Shown piece after piece: positions 7,638 to 16,398 of a DNA stretch of 38,353 bases; position 1 is the stretch's first letter, and each line of letters begins with the position of its first letter. The stretch comes from CAYRTV01 sp964505785 (GTDB lineage: Bacteria > Acidobacteriota > Aminicenantia > Aminicenantales > Aminicenantaceae). Below the pieces are notes generated by a model that did not search any database, had not been told where the DNA came from, and was given only the letters and a program-made list of their open reading frames with translations. The stretch lies in contig CAZDJZ010000023.1 in assembly GCA_964505785.1 (NCBI GenBank), positions 1 through 38,353 on the forward strand, in the 5' to 3' direction. The position numbers and the translations under genes are program-made.

Positions 7638-8939
7638 TTGAAATCGGGGCAAAGAGTCTCTATAATTCATTCAATGAGGATACGTCAGGTAGGGTTAATT
7701 GGCATTGTTATTCTTCTATTCGTATCCATTGGGTGGTCACATACGTATAGTCCTTACCGGACATTTCGTACGGAGTGGTATTCGATAAAGGAAACGGCTC
7801 CCTGGCGGATCGGGCCTTTTTATTTAAGACCGGAAATACGACTGAGGGAAATAGGATATGACGCCAATGTCTACCGGGAGCGGGAGCAGGACGATCCGGT
7901 CACGGATTATACCTTTACCTTTTCTCCGCAAATAACGGCCTATTGGCTTTTGGGACATTCGGTTATTCTGTCCTTCCAGGAAAATCCTGAATATGTGTAT
8001 TATTTTGAACAGACGCAGGAGCGTCGATGGAACAATAGTTTTTCACCGCAGCTGCGGTGGATGATTCTCAACCGCTTTGTATTGGGTGGGAAATACGATT
8101 ATCAGAACCGGCGGTACCGGTTTTCATCCGAAGTGGATGTCCGGGTCAATGAGCTGAACAAGACATACGAGGGCAGCCTTTTTTATGAGACACCCCGGGA
8201 GACGTCTTTAGGGTTCCGGTATACCCGAAGTGATATATCCTATAATGATATTGATGTGCCGGGGGCGGAATTTCCGTTATCCGAGAGATTAAGCCGGGAG
8301 GAAGAGGAAATATCCGGAGAGTTTTACTACCTGCTGCTGCCGGATAGTTTCTTTTTTATTCGCGGCGGCCTGACCCGGTACCGGTTTGCATATGAAGAGT
8401 CCTCTTTCCGGGATGCGGATTCCCGGCAGATTTACACCGGACTGCAGTTTCCCTTTATGGGGGATTTCCGGGGGGCGTTGTCGCTGGGTTATAAGAATTT
8501 CGTGCCGTTGTCCGAGGACCGGGATTCCTTTTCCGGACTGGTGGGGGAAGCGGACCTTGAGTACCGGATGCGTAAACTGCGGCTGCGGACCGGCTACAGG
8601 CGGGATAACCGGTTTTCCTTTTACGGGGGCAGCACCTATTTTATTGAGAACCAGCTGAGAGGCGGGGTCTCTGTTTATCTGACCCGCTCGCTGCGCCTGG
8701 ATTATGATTACCGCTACGGGATGAATGATTATCCCGAAGGATTATGGACTGTGGGGGGAGAGTCGATCCTGATTGAGCGGCAGGATATATACCAAACCCA
8801 TACGGCCGGCATTGCGGTGCGGCTGCTGCGGGATATCGGGATCGGGATTAATTATAATTATTGGACGCGGGATACGAATGCCGGGTATGGAGTGAGGGAG
8901 TGGTGGTTTGTTGGGGGAAGTCTCGTTTATGATTTCTAA
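7638..8939 (+). CDS. Putative outer-membrane beta-barrel protein of the polysaccharide locus
   Basis: A protein of up to 433 residues. After a short N-terminus it has an Arg-containing start and a hydrophobic stretch (LIGIVILLFVSIGWS), a likely signal peptide. The rest alternates polar and aromatic residues in short strands rich in Tyr, Arg and Trp, as in outer-membrane barrels, and it ends in 'GGSLVYDF', a typical terminal Phe signal for BAM-dependent insertion. No catalytic motif is seen. Between the initiating transferase and the BY-kinase gene, a role in export or anchoring of the polymer is likely, but this is inference. TTG 7638 has GAGG ten bases upstream (7624-7627); ATG 7674 in the same frame would give a more usual signal peptide and is an equal alternative. 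The gene is flanked on both sides by the CGCAAAA-headed repeat arrays. Confidence 0.72.
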   Translation: MKSGQRVSIIHSMRIRQVGLIGIVILLFVSIGWSHTYSPYRTFRTEWYSIKETAPWRIGPFYLRPEIRLREIGYDANVYREREQDDPVTDYTFTFSPQITAYWLLGHSVILSFQENPEYVYYFEQTQERRWNNSFSPQLRWMILNRFVLGGKYDYQNRRYRFSSEVDVRVNELNKTYEGSLFYETPRETSLGFRYTRSDISYNDIDVPGAEFPLSERLSREEEEISGEFYYLLLPDSFFFIRGGLTRYRFAYEESSFRDADSRQIYTGLQFPFMGDFRGALSLGYKNFVPLSEDRDSFSGLVGEADLEYRMRKLRLRTGYRRDNRFSFYGGSTYFIENQLRGGVSVYLTRSLRLDYDYRYGMNDYPEGLWTVGGESILIERQDIYQTHTAGIAVRLLRDIGIGINYNYWTRDTNAGYGVREWWFVGGSLVYDF

Positions 8940-8984
8940 TGAGAGTGGTCCTTACTTCATATCGATTAAGCATTTTTGAGAATT

Positions 8985-9250
8985 CGCAAAACGCAAAACG
9001 CAAAACGCTTTAAAACCCATATTTTCCGATTCAGAGTTGCAGAATAGCTAATTTTTGAGTGTGCGGATATTTGGAGTCGAGGAATCGCAAAACGCAAAAC
9101 GCAAAACGCTTTAGAACCGATTAGTTTTCGATTCATAGATCATAGCGAGTTAATTACTTACTTTGCGGATATTAATGATGTTAAAATCGCAAAACGCAAA
9201 ACGCAAAACGCTTTAAAACCGATCAGTGTTTGATTCAGATAAGAATTAGG
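8985..9250. repeat. Array 2 of ~100-bp heptamer-headed repeats (two units plus a partial)
   Basis: Units start at 8985 (type I), 9086 (type II) and 9188 (truncated after the GATTCAG box). Heads are three exact CGCAAAA copies each. The alternation of type I and type II bodies seen in array 1 continues. The type I unit is closest to unit 5 of array 1 (shared CTTTAAAACCCATA and GAGTTGCAGA). Confidence 0.88.
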
Positions 9251-9263
9251 TTCGCTTTATTCG

Positions 9264-9313
9264 GCGAGGGAGTCTAAGGCCCCCATCGCCGCTCCGCGGC
9301 TCGGGGATGACAA
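9264..9313. repeat. REP-like hairpin element, CCCC-arm type
   Basis: Reads GCGAGGGAGTCTAAGGCCCC, then CGCCGCTCCGCGGC and TCGGGGATGACA. It has the same outer frame (GTCTAAG ... ATGACA) as the elements at 4743-5261 but different inner arms. Confidence 0.75.
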
Positions 9314-9338
9314 GGGGAATGAGATAAATTAGGATTCT

Positions 9339-9722
9339 GTGCGTCTTAATGTTGGGATGAGAGCGCATAGAAAATTACTTGTTTGGAAAATTGCGGTTTT
9401 GCTGGTGGAAGATATTCACAAAATAGCCTTGGGTTTTCCGGACTATGAACGATTTGAGCTTAGTTCGCAGATGAGAAAAGCAGCCGTGTCTGTTCCCAGC
9501 AATATTGCTGAAGGAGCGGCGCGGAAGAGTGACCCGGGCAAGCTTCATTTTTTCAATATTGCGCAAGGTTCTTTAAGTGAATTGGACACACAGGTTGAAA
9601 TCGCACATAGATTGAATTACATTGATAATACTATGTATTCGGAGATTCTGAGAAAGATTGAGGCGGTTTCATTGAAGCTTTATGGATTGTCTCGAAAAAT
9701 CGAACATGACTTGAATGTTTAA
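9339..9722 (+). CDS. Four-helix bundle protein (TIGR02436/S23-like)
   Basis: A small all-helical protein. Diagnostic family residues are visible: 'HRKLLVWKIAVLLVEDIHKI' as helix 1, 'FPDYERFELSSQMRKAAVSVPSNIAEGAARKS' as the family signature, and 'LSELDTQVEIAHRLNYI'. Members are found inside 23S rRNA intervening sequences or as free genes and are relatives of the Avd protein of retroelements; their function as free genes is not established. GTG 9339 or ATG 9357 could start it; AGGA at 9331-9334 slightly favours the former. It stands alone between repeat array 2 and the BY-kinase gene, and its composition is more AT-rich than its neighbours. No reverse transcriptase or rRNA is nearby. Confidence 0.85.
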   Translation: MRLNVGMRAHRKLLVWKIAVLLVEDIHKIALGFPDYERFELSSQMRKAAVSVPSNIAEGAARKSDPGKLHFFNIAQGSLSELDTQVEIAHRLNYIDNTMYSEILRKIEAVSLKLYGLSRKIEHDLNV

Positions 9723-9830
9723 TCAATTATTAACCAGACGCGGCCTCCGGCCGCTCGCAATGACGGGGCTATGCTCCTCAGGATGAAACGATGTGTCATT
9801 TAAAAGGAATTAGTCAATCAGGAGTCTATT

Positions 9831-12137
9831 ATGGATTTTGAGGAAATTAGGCGAAGAGAAGAGGACGAAGAAGAAATAGATCTGATGGAATACTGGCGGA
9901 TGGTGGTTCGCCGGAGGTGGTTGATTGCGGTTGTGACCGGTGCGGTGCTGTTCCTGGTGGCGATTGTGACATTTACCGCGACACCGATGTATAAGGCGAC
10001 CACGGTGCTGATGATCGAGGAGGAAAACTCCCGGATCATGAATTATGAAGATGAGTTCGGGTACCGCTATACTTATATGGATGAGCGTTTTTTTAATACG
10101 CAGTTGCGGCTGTTGCAGAGCAAGTCGCTGGCCGAGCGGGTGGCAAGGCGGATGAATCTTCTGGCGAGGAAGGAATTCGGGGCAGGAGAAGAAAAAAGCA
10201 AGAGCCTTTTGAGTGAGGCCAAAAAGATTGTGACCCTGAAGTGGCTCCGGGCCGGGAATAATGGGAATAGTGGAAATAGCGGGGACAACCCGGAGATCCC
10301 AAGCAATCCCTATTCTGAGGTCGCCAATGCTGTTCGAGGCGGTCTGGAAGTCAATCCCGTCCGGGAGACCAAGCTGGTGGAGGTTTCGTATACCTCGCCC
10401 TACCCGGTGCTGGCGGCGCAGATCGTCAATACCATCGGGGAGGAGTTCATTAATTTTTCGGTGGAAAAACGCTATGCGGCCACCCAGCAGGCGTCTGATT
10501 TTTTAAGCGAACAGATTGCGAATTTAAGAGAGGAGCTGGCGGCCAAGGAGCGGGAACTGCAGCGGTACGGCCAGGAAAAGGAGCTCTTTTTCCTAAGTGA
10601 TAAAGAGAGTTCTGCGGTCAACAAGTTTGAAGAGGTCAATAATGCCTACACCCAGGCCCAGATTGAACGGATCAAGGCGGAGTCGGCCTACCGGGAGCTG
10701 AGGAGCCTGGATCTTAACTCCTTGCCGCAGTATATCAATAATCCGCTGATCCAAAGCCTGCGGACCGATTATGTGCGGCTTAAGAACGAGTATGATGAAA
10801 AGAGCAAAGTCTATAAGCCGGACTATCCGCAGATGGTATCCATTAAAGCCAGGCTGGACAGCCTCCGGGATGAGCTCCGCAGTGAGATCCAAAAGGCGGT
10901 GGATGCGGCAGATACCGAATATCGGGCGGCCCTGGAGAGGGAGCGGTCGCTTTTGGAATTGCTGGATGTACAGAAGCAGGATGTCGTACAGATGAACTCC
11001 AATGCGATTCTCTATAACAGTTTGAGGATTGAAGTGGAAAATAAACAGGAATTACTCAACAGCCTGGTGGAGCGGCAAAGTCAGACGGAAGTGTCGGCGC
11101 GGCTGGAAGGGCTTAAGACCTCCAATATCAGCATTATTGACCAGGCCGAGGTGCCAAAGGCGCCGGTATCGCCTAAAAAGAAGCGGAACCTGCTTTTGGG
11201 CCTGCTGGTGGGGCTTTTCGGCGGGGTGGGCCTGGCCTTTGTGCTGGAATATCTGGATAACTCCATAAAGGGGCCGGAGGATGTGGAGCGCAAGACGGGG
11301 CTTCCGTCACTGGGAGTGGTGCCTTATCTGCCTCCCGAAGGGACCAGTGACAAGAAAAAGCGGGGTTATCATTCCTATTACCGGTATTATTCTTACGGAG
11401 ATGAGAAAAAAGAATCCAAAGATTCCATGCCGGAGATTACGGAAATTGAGCTGGTCAACCACCGCTATCCCAAGTTTTCCATTTCCGAGGACTACCGGAC
11501 GGTAAGGACGTCGATTCTCCTAAGCTATGCGGATAATCCGCCCAAGACCATCGTGTTTTCCTCCGCGCTTCCTAAAGAGGGCAAGACGGTGACCGCGGCC
11601 AATATGGCGGTGGCCTTCGCGCAGCTTAAAGAGCGGGTGATGGTGGTGGACGCCGATATGCGCAAGCCGCGGATGCACCGCATCTTCAATTCCCGGAATG
11701 CGGGCGGACTGAGCGGGTATTTGACGGGCAAGGTCCCGTTTGAGGATGCAGTGCAGAAGACCAAGATTGAGAATATCTGGCTTATTCCCTCGGGTCCGGT
11801 GCCGCCCAATCCGGCGGAGCTTCTTAATTCCAAGCGCATGCAGGTGATGCTTGATGAGCTGAAGAAGGGATTCGATATGATCCTGATCGATACGCCTCCG
11901 CTTCAGGCCGTGGTCGATCCGGTGATTGTGGCCTCGATGGCGGATGCTGCAGTGATGATTGTCAAGGCGGGGAGTACGGCGGAGAAGCCGTTTTTGCAGA
12001 GTGTGGAGGACTTGCAGCGCGGGAAGGCCAAGATCATGGGCGTTGTGTTCAATGAGCTTAAGCTTGAGCGCGGGGGGTATTATTATTATTCGGGTTATAA
12101 GTATAAGTACGGGCGGTATGCGAAGTATGGGGAATAA
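9831..12137 (+). CDS. Polysaccharide chain-length regulator fused to BY-kinase (Wzc-like)
   Basis: An inner-membrane tyrosine autokinase controlling polymerisation and export of the polysaccharide. The N-terminal Wzz domain begins 'EEIDLMEYWRMVVRRRWLIAV' with TM1 at about residues 32-54. A long periplasmic coiled-coil region (about 230-430) contains the GNVR-type part. TM2 is 'NLLLGLLVGLFGGVGLAFVLEYLD'. The cytosolic kinase has Walker A 'SALPKEGKT' (Lys585, Thr586), Walker A' 'VVDADMRKPR' (Asp607, Asp609), Walker B 'ILIDTPP' (Asp687) and a C-terminal tail with nine tyrosines between 750 and 766, the autophosphorylation cluster. At 768 residues it has the usual length of single-chain enzymes. 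ATG 9831 follows GGAG at 9821-9824. No cognate Wza-type exporter is present in the window, so part of the locus lies upstream. Confidence 0.95.
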   Translation: MDFEEIRRREEDEEEIDLMEYWRMVVRRRWLIAVVTGAVLFLVAIVTFTATPMYKATTVLMIEEENSRIMNYEDEFGYRYTYMDERFFNTQLRLLQSKSLAERVARRMNLLARKEFGAGEEKSKSLLSEAKKIVTLKWLRAGNNGNSGNSGDNPEIPSNPYSEVANAVRGGLEVNPVRETKLVEVSYTSPYPVLAAQIVNTIGEEFINFSVEKRYAATQQASDFLSEQIANLREELAAKERELQRYGQEKELFFLSDKESSAVNKFEEVNNAYTQAQIERIKAESAYRELRSLDLNSLPQYINNPLIQSLRTDYVRLKNEYDEKSKVYKPDYPQMVSIKARLDSLRDELRSEIQKAVDAADTEYRAALERERSLLELLDVQKQDVVQMNSNAILYNSLRIEVENKQELLNSLVERQSQTEVSARLEGLKTSNISIIDQAEVPKAPVSPKKKRNLLLGLLVGLFGGVGLAFVLEYLDNSIKGPEDVERKTGLPSLGVVPYLPPEGTSDKKKRGYHSYYRYYSYGDEKKESKDSMPEITEIELVNHRYPKFSISEDYRTVRTSILLSYADNPPKTIVFSSALPKEGKTVTAANMAVAFAQLKERVMVVDADMRKPRMHRIFNSRNAGGLSGYLTGKVPFEDAVQKTKIENIWLIPSGPVPPNPAELLNSKRMQVMLDELKKGFDMILIDTPPLQAVVDPVIVASMADAAVMIVKAGSTAEKPFLQSVEDLQRGKAKIMGVVFNELKLERGGYYYYSGYKYKYGRYAKYGE

Positions 12138-12396
12138 GGGAAAAGTGACAGCAGCGCTGTCATCCTGAGGAGCGGAGCGACGTAAGGATCTCATGCTGCT
12201 TCGTTTTTATCTCAAATCTCAAATCTCAAATCTCAAATCTGAAAACCATGGCGGTTAGGGTGTGGCGATTGATTTGGCGAGGGTGTCTAAGATTGCGACG
12301 GGTCCTGCGGACCCTCGCAATGACATAATAACAATATTGCCCGGCAATTCATGATAAGAGGGTCGGATGAATGGCCGGGGTGAGGTTAGGTAAGGG
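12138..12396. repeat. Intergenic repeats: REP-like elements and CTCAAAT heptamers
   Basis: No gene seen. It holds an element 'GTCATCCTGAGGAGCGGAGC' (12159 onward), four exact CTCAAAT heptamers at 12211-12238, and a hairpin element 'GTCTAAGATTGCGACGGGTC' then 'CTGCGGACCCTCGCAATGAC' (12284-12324). Confidence 0.75.
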
Positions 12397-13998
12397 ATGA
12401 AAGTACGGTTTAAAGTGAAAAAAAAGCCATATAAAAAGGAAAATGTGCAGGAAGAACCTGAAAAGAATGAGGTTCGGAGTCTGCGTGAAAAAAAGGAACA
12501 GGAATTGGCTATAGCCAGGAGGAAGCGGGAGGAGAAGTCCTCTTCGGGCATAGCCGGCCGGCGGGGTCCGGATCGAGGGGGTATCAGCGTACGGGATGGA
12601 TTTGATTCCAAGTTGTTTTTATGGGGAATCTTAGTGATTCTGATCTGGACTCCGCTGCCGGCGGCTTCTGTTTATGCATGGACGGTGCTCATTATCGAGC
12701 TTGCGGCCCTGGGGCTATTGGCGTTGTATGTCCTGCAGCCGCAGAAACCGAAGCTGGACCCGCTGGCGGACCGGGCGATGCGGTGGCCGCGGGTTTTGTT
12801 TACCGGCTTTTGGGTTGTGCTGCTGATTCAGCTTATTCCGTGGCCGAATTTTGTAGTGAAACTGCTTTCACCGGCGGCGTATTCGTTCCGGGATTTATTC
12901 ATGGTGGATTTTTCCGGGACGCTGTTTCAGCCTTTTTCCCTGATCCCGGCCAAGACAGTGCAGGAGTCGCTGGAGATCCTCTCGTATTTTATTATCGGGT
13001 TTATCGTTCTGCGGACGGTGACAACCCGGGAGCAGGTGAAAAAGATCTTTTATGTGATCGCGGGAATGGGGATATTTCAGGCTTTTTACGGCATGTTTGA
13101 AATGTATAACCCCAATCCGCGGATACTTTTCTATGAAAAGGTCCACGGCCTGGAGGTTGTGACCGGGACATTTGTCAACCGCAATCATCTGTCCGGATAC
13201 TTGGAGATGGCGATACCGCTGGCTTTGGGGCTTATTATTACGAGGATTCATCTTTTTTCCACCGAAGGATTGAGCTGGCGTGAGAAGCTGCAGCGGCTTT
13301 CGGATAAGGGGCTGGGCATTAATTTGCTTTTGACTATCGGGGTTGTTGTCATGGGAATCGGGATATTGCTTTCGCAGTCGCGCTCCGGGGCTTTTCTTTT
13401 GGTGTTTACTTTTCTGGTCATGTTTGAGCTGACGGTTATCTATTTCAGCCGGAGAAGCCAGGATAAGGCGAAGACCTTTATTAAAGCCGCTTTTCTGATT
13501 ATAACCATCGTGGCGCTTTATGTGGGGATCGAGGCCACGATCAAGCGGTTTGCCGACACCAACCTGCTGCGTGAAGGCCGGCCCGTGGTATGGAGCAATA
13601 CGCTGGGGATGACCCGTAACTTTCCGCTGATGGGCATCGGCCTGGGGACCTTCGGAGAGGTGTATTCAGCCTATGAGGACCGGTGGCTGGGACAGAGCCG
13701 CTACACCCATGCTCATAATGATTACTTGGAGTATACGGCCGAGCTTGGAGTAGTGGGCATGGTGTTCCTCTTAGGCGGGGTGGTGTTTCTTCTGGCGACG
13801 GCGTTTCTGGTATGGAGGGACCGGCGTCATCCGGAAATCAAAGGCCTGGTCCTCGGCGGCATGGTTGCGGTGGTCAATATGTTTATTCACAGTGTGGGGG
13901 ACTTTAATCTGCATATACCGGCGAATATGATTACGTTTACGGTGATTCTGGCGGCGACGTTTCGGTTGGTTTTCATGAGCAGGCGCACGCGGGCGTAG
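12397..13998 (+). CDS. O-antigen ligase/polymerase family membrane protein (Wzy/WaaL-like)
   Basis: A polytopic inner-membrane protein of about 533 residues, expected to polymerise lipid-linked repeat units or ligate the finished glycan on the periplasmic side. About 10-12 hydrophobic segments are visible. The Wzy_C-type core shows 'GTFVNRNHLSGYLEMAIPLAL', 'LLSQSRSGAFLL' (about 326-337) and the large periplasmic loop with 'GIGLGTFGEVYSAYED' and 'YTHAHNDYLEYTAELGVVG' (His438, His440), typical of this family. Unusually, about 70 residues before the first TM are highly charged Lys/Glu/Arg sequence with no hydrophobic segment; this cytosolic extension is not standard. ATG 12397 is preceded by AGGTAAGGG. 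Polymerase versus ligase cannot be decided from sequence alone. Confidence 0.88.
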   Translation: MKVRFKVKKKPYKKENVQEEPEKNEVRSLREKKEQELAIARRKREEKSSSGIAGRRGPDRGGISVRDGFDSKLFLWGILVILIWTPLPAASVYAWTVLIIELAALGLLALYVLQPQKPKLDPLADRAMRWPRVLFTGFWVVLLIQLIPWPNFVVKLLSPAAYSFRDLFMVDFSGTLFQPFSLIPAKTVQESLEILSYFIIGFIVLRTVTTREQVKKIFYVIAGMGIFQAFYGMFEMYNPNPRILFYEKVHGLEVVTGTFVNRNHLSGYLEMAIPLALGLIITRIHLFSTEGLSWREKLQRLSDKGLGINLLLTIGVVVMGIGILLSQSRSGAFLLVFTFLVMFELTVIYFSRRSQDKAKTFIKAAFLIITIVALYVGIEATIKRFADTNLLREGRPVVWSNTLGMTRNFPLMGIGLGTFGEVYSAYEDRWLGQSRYTHAHNDYLEYTAELGVVGMVFLLGGVVFLLATAFLVWRDRRHPEIKGLVLGGMVAVVNMFIHSVGDFNLHIPANMITFTVILAATFRLVFMSRRTRA

Positions 13999-14071
13999 CG
14001 CGGTGATGTTTCGTATGCGAGTGATTGAGCGGAAAACGTCATCCAGAAATTAGACAGGATGTTGTTATTAT

Positions 14072-14099
14072 CTCAAATCTTAAAACTCAAAACTCAAAT
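14072..14099. repeat. Heptanucleotide tandem repeat CTCAAAT-type x4
   Basis: Heptamers CTCAAAT, CTTAAAA, CTCAAAA, CTCAAAT. Two copies of the reverse complement (TTTGAGA) occur at 14641-14654, so the inverted heptamers bracket the minus-strand four-helix-bundle gene. The rest of 13999-14211 shows nothing I can name. Confidence 0.85.
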
Positions 14100-14211
14100 C
14101 TGGAACCCTTTCTAGGGCGGATGATACCTGATTACAATAACTTAGAGACATTGAGTTCTAATTGGGCTGGCATGGCCAAATCTTAAACGTCTAAATGATT
14201 TTTAATAAGGG

Positions 14212-14592
14212 TTATTTTTTACGTAAAGATTTTTTCATGGTCAATATACTGGAAGCAAGCATATTGGATAATTCATTGGTTTCATTTATGAAGGGCTCTA
14301 TTTCTTTTTTTCGCAAAGGATAAAGTTCTTTTAATAAATAGAGCCAATAGATACTCTCATTGGCTGATTTTAGGGAATAATTATAAAAGTTAATAAATTC
14401 TTTCTTTGATGCGCTTGATTTGGCCTCCACTGTATTTGCTCCAATCGAACTTGATGAGGCAATCAGTTGCTTGCCTATGACAAAAGTTGATGAACATTTT
14501 GGTAAAGAATCAACAAATTTAATGACTTCAAGAGTAAGTTTAAAGGCTCTTTTCCGGATATTGATATTATTTTGAATTCTCATCAAAAACAT
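14212..14592 (-). CDS. Four-helix bundle protein, second copy, antisense
   Basis: A helical protein of about 126 residues of the same broad family as the gene at 9339-9722, but divergent. The family pattern is visible in 'SSTFVIGKQLIASSSSIGANTVEAKSSASKKEFINFYNYSLKSANESIYWLYLLKEL'. This matches the 'RKAAVSVPSNIAEGAARKS ... AQGSLSELDTQ' pattern of the other copy. It is the only minus-strand gene inside the polysaccharide locus, strongly AT-rich, and bracketed by inverted CTCAAAT heptamers, which suggests insertion. Start could be ATG at 14592 or 14583. Cellular role unknown. Confidence 0.8.
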   Translation of the reverse strand: MFLMRIQNNINIRKRAFKLTLEVIKFVDSLPKCSSTFVIGKQLIASSSSIGANTVEAKSSASKKEFINFYNYSLKSANESIYWLYLLKELYPLRKKEIEPFINETNELSNMLASSILTMKKSLRKK

Positions 14593-14669
14593 AGACGTCC
14601 AAAAGATTCTCTTTATCTCAAAATAATCTTAAATGAAAGTTTTGAGATTTGAGATAAAAAGGAATAGTT

Positions 14670-16358
14670 ATGAAATCCAAAAACATTCTTATTTTAGTCA
14701 TCATCGCGTTAATTGCCATCGTAGACATTTCCATCTACATCAGTCATCATCTAACCCAGAGGGGGATGAAGGCGGCGGATGAGGCGCAGCGGGCGGCGCT
14801 GTTTGAGCGGGCGGTGGTGTTTAATCCCGGAAATTTCGAGGCGTACGCTGAAATGGGAGATGCGTATTTTACCCTGGGGACCGAAGCTCTGGAGGAGCCG
14901 GAGACGGCCGAGGAGCTTCTGCATCAGTCGGTCAACAGTTTCCGGCGGGCTCTGCGGCTTAATCCGGCGGACAAGTATCACCATTTCAACTATGCCCAGG
15001 CGCTGGAATATTGGAGTATTTTTGACGGTGGTCATCCGGATGAGGTGACCGAGCTTAAACGGGCGGCGATGCTGGCCGGGCATACCTCTGAGATATATTT
15101 CGAGGCGGGCAAGGAGCTGCTGACCCGGTGGGAGGTGCTGTCACAGGAGGAACGGGCCTTTACGGCGGATATTTTGCGGCGCATTATGTCCGGACGGGAA
15201 GGCCGGCGGTTTGAGGAGATCCTTCAGGTCTGGGCGCTTAATGGGGCCGATTATGCGGCCATGGAGCGGATTCTGCCCCGGGACCCGGAGATTCTGAGTA
15301 AATATGCCGAGTTTCTCGGCCGGCGGTCGTTGTCGCTGAGCGCACGGCAGGAGGCTCTTGTCGAGGCGGAAACGCTTCAATTTGAGGAGATTCAGGAGAC
15401 CTGCCGCTTGGCCCGAAATGAATTTGACTATTTTGATTTTAAGGAGGCGGAAAAGTTATTCCGCAAGGCCCTAAATCAGATGCACGGCATCCGGTTTTAT
15501 CAAAACCTATATGATAACCATGGTTTTGATGCGCCGGAATACCAGACCCTTTTCCGGGATGTGCATAAGTATCTCTCTCTCTGCCGGATTCAGCAGGGAG
15601 ACGGATTAGAAGAGGTGGAGAAAGACCTGACCAAGTACCTGGAATTGGAGGACTCGGTGGCGGCCGTGGCTGAGCTGGAGGAATATTTGGTTGAAGAGGG
15701 GCTGATCGGGGAGAGTATTGACGCGGAACTCCGGGACTTGGGACAGTTGAGCTTTCATTTGAAACTGTATACGGCGCAGAACCAGTACCGGGATATCATG
15801 CGGCTGGGCCGGTCTTTTGAATCCAGTTTTATGGTGGTGCCTAAGGAGCAGCAGGACCGGTACGTGGAGGTCATGCGGCTGGTGGGGACGGCTTTTTTAA
15901 GAGCGGACTTTATCTATGAGGCGGGGGAGTACCTGGATAAGGCCCTTGCTATGGACCCGGATAATCTGCACACCTTGGTGAGGAAGCGCGATTATCACCT
16001 GCGGCTCAATGAGCAGGATGAGGCGGCGGAGGTTCAGGCGCGGATTGATGCGGTGATCGCACCGCATGAGATTGATATCAGGCGGGGGGAACTCAGGGCC
16101 GGGCGCATTTGGAGCCGGGAATGGCTGTTTGACGGATCCGGCGTGGAGATGACGCTTGAGGTTGCCGGCGCAAATTTTGACGTCATCCCGCCGCTGGTGA
16201 CCGTGGTGTTCAACGGCCGGGTGGTCTGGGAGGATTATCTGCAGGACGGCAAGATCCGCTTCGCGGCTGAATCCCGGACCGGCATTAATGTTATTGGAAT
16301 TGAGGCGGTCAATCGGGACGCGGAATTGACTGGGGTGACGTGGGAAGTGGAAGAATAG
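14670..16358 (+). CDS. Membrane-anchored TPR protein of the polysaccharide locus
   Basis: A protein of about 562 residues with an N-terminal TM anchor ('ILILVIIALIAIVDISIYI', residues 6-24). TPR-like helical pairs follow: 'AALFERAVVFNPGNFEAYAEMGDAYFTLG' and 'SVNSFRRALRLNPADKYHHFNYAQALEYWS', with further degenerate repeats and 'AGEYLDKALAMDPDNLHTLVRKRDYHL' at about 420-450. The last ~85 residues (from 'REWLFDGSGVEMTLEVAG') look like a beta-sandwich, possibly carbohydrate-binding. TPR proteins of this layout often accompany polymerase and BY-kinase genes as scaffolds for polymer assembly; here that is inferred from position. AAGGA near 14658 supports ATG 14670. A heptamer ATCAAAA tract begins two bases after its stop codon. 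Confidence 0.82.
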   Translation: MKSKNILILVIIALIAIVDISIYISHHLTQRGMKAADEAQRAALFERAVVFNPGNFEAYAEMGDAYFTLGTEALEEPETAEELLHQSVNSFRRALRLNPADKYHHFNYAQALEYWSIFDGGHPDEVTELKRAAMLAGHTSEIYFEAGKELLTRWEVLSQEERAFTADILRRIMSGREGRRFEEILQVWALNGADYAAMERILPRDPEILSKYAEFLGRRSLSLSARQEALVEAETLQFEEIQETCRLARNEFDYFDFKEAEKLFRKALNQMHGIRFYQNLYDNHGFDAPEYQTLFRDVHKYLSLCRIQQGDGLEEVEKDLTKYLELEDSVAAVAELEEYLVEEGLIGESIDAELRDLGQLSFHLKLYTAQNQYRDIMRLGRSFESSFMVVPKEQQDRYVEVMRLVGTAFLRADFIYEAGEYLDKALAMDPDNLHTLVRKRDYHLRLNEQDEAAEVQARIDAVIAPHEIDIRRGELRAGRIWSREWLFDGSGVEMTLEVAGANFDVIPPLVTVVFNGRVVWEDYLQDGKIRFAAESRTGINVIGIEAVNRDAELTGVTWEVEE

Positions 16359-16360
16359 AT

Positions 16361-16388
16361 ATCAAAAATCAAAAATTAAAAATCAAAA
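16361..16388. repeat. Heptanucleotide tandem repeat ATCAAAA x4
   Basis: ATCAAAA, ATCAAAA, ATTAAAA, ATCAAAA immediately after the TPR gene stop. The same heptamer follows the stop codons of the regulators at 19710 and 25509. Confidence 0.9.
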
Positions 16389-16398
16389 ATGACACACA

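Noticed and set aside
9339..9722. Avd gene of a diversity-generating retroelement
   Set aside because: The four-helix fold is related, but no reverse transcriptase, template repeat or variable repeat was found in the window.
11520..12194. 224-codon minus-strand ORF opposite the BY-kinase domain
   Set aside because: It is a His/Arg/Leu-rich shadow of the GC-rich kinase coding strand; the kinase frame has all catalytic motifs.
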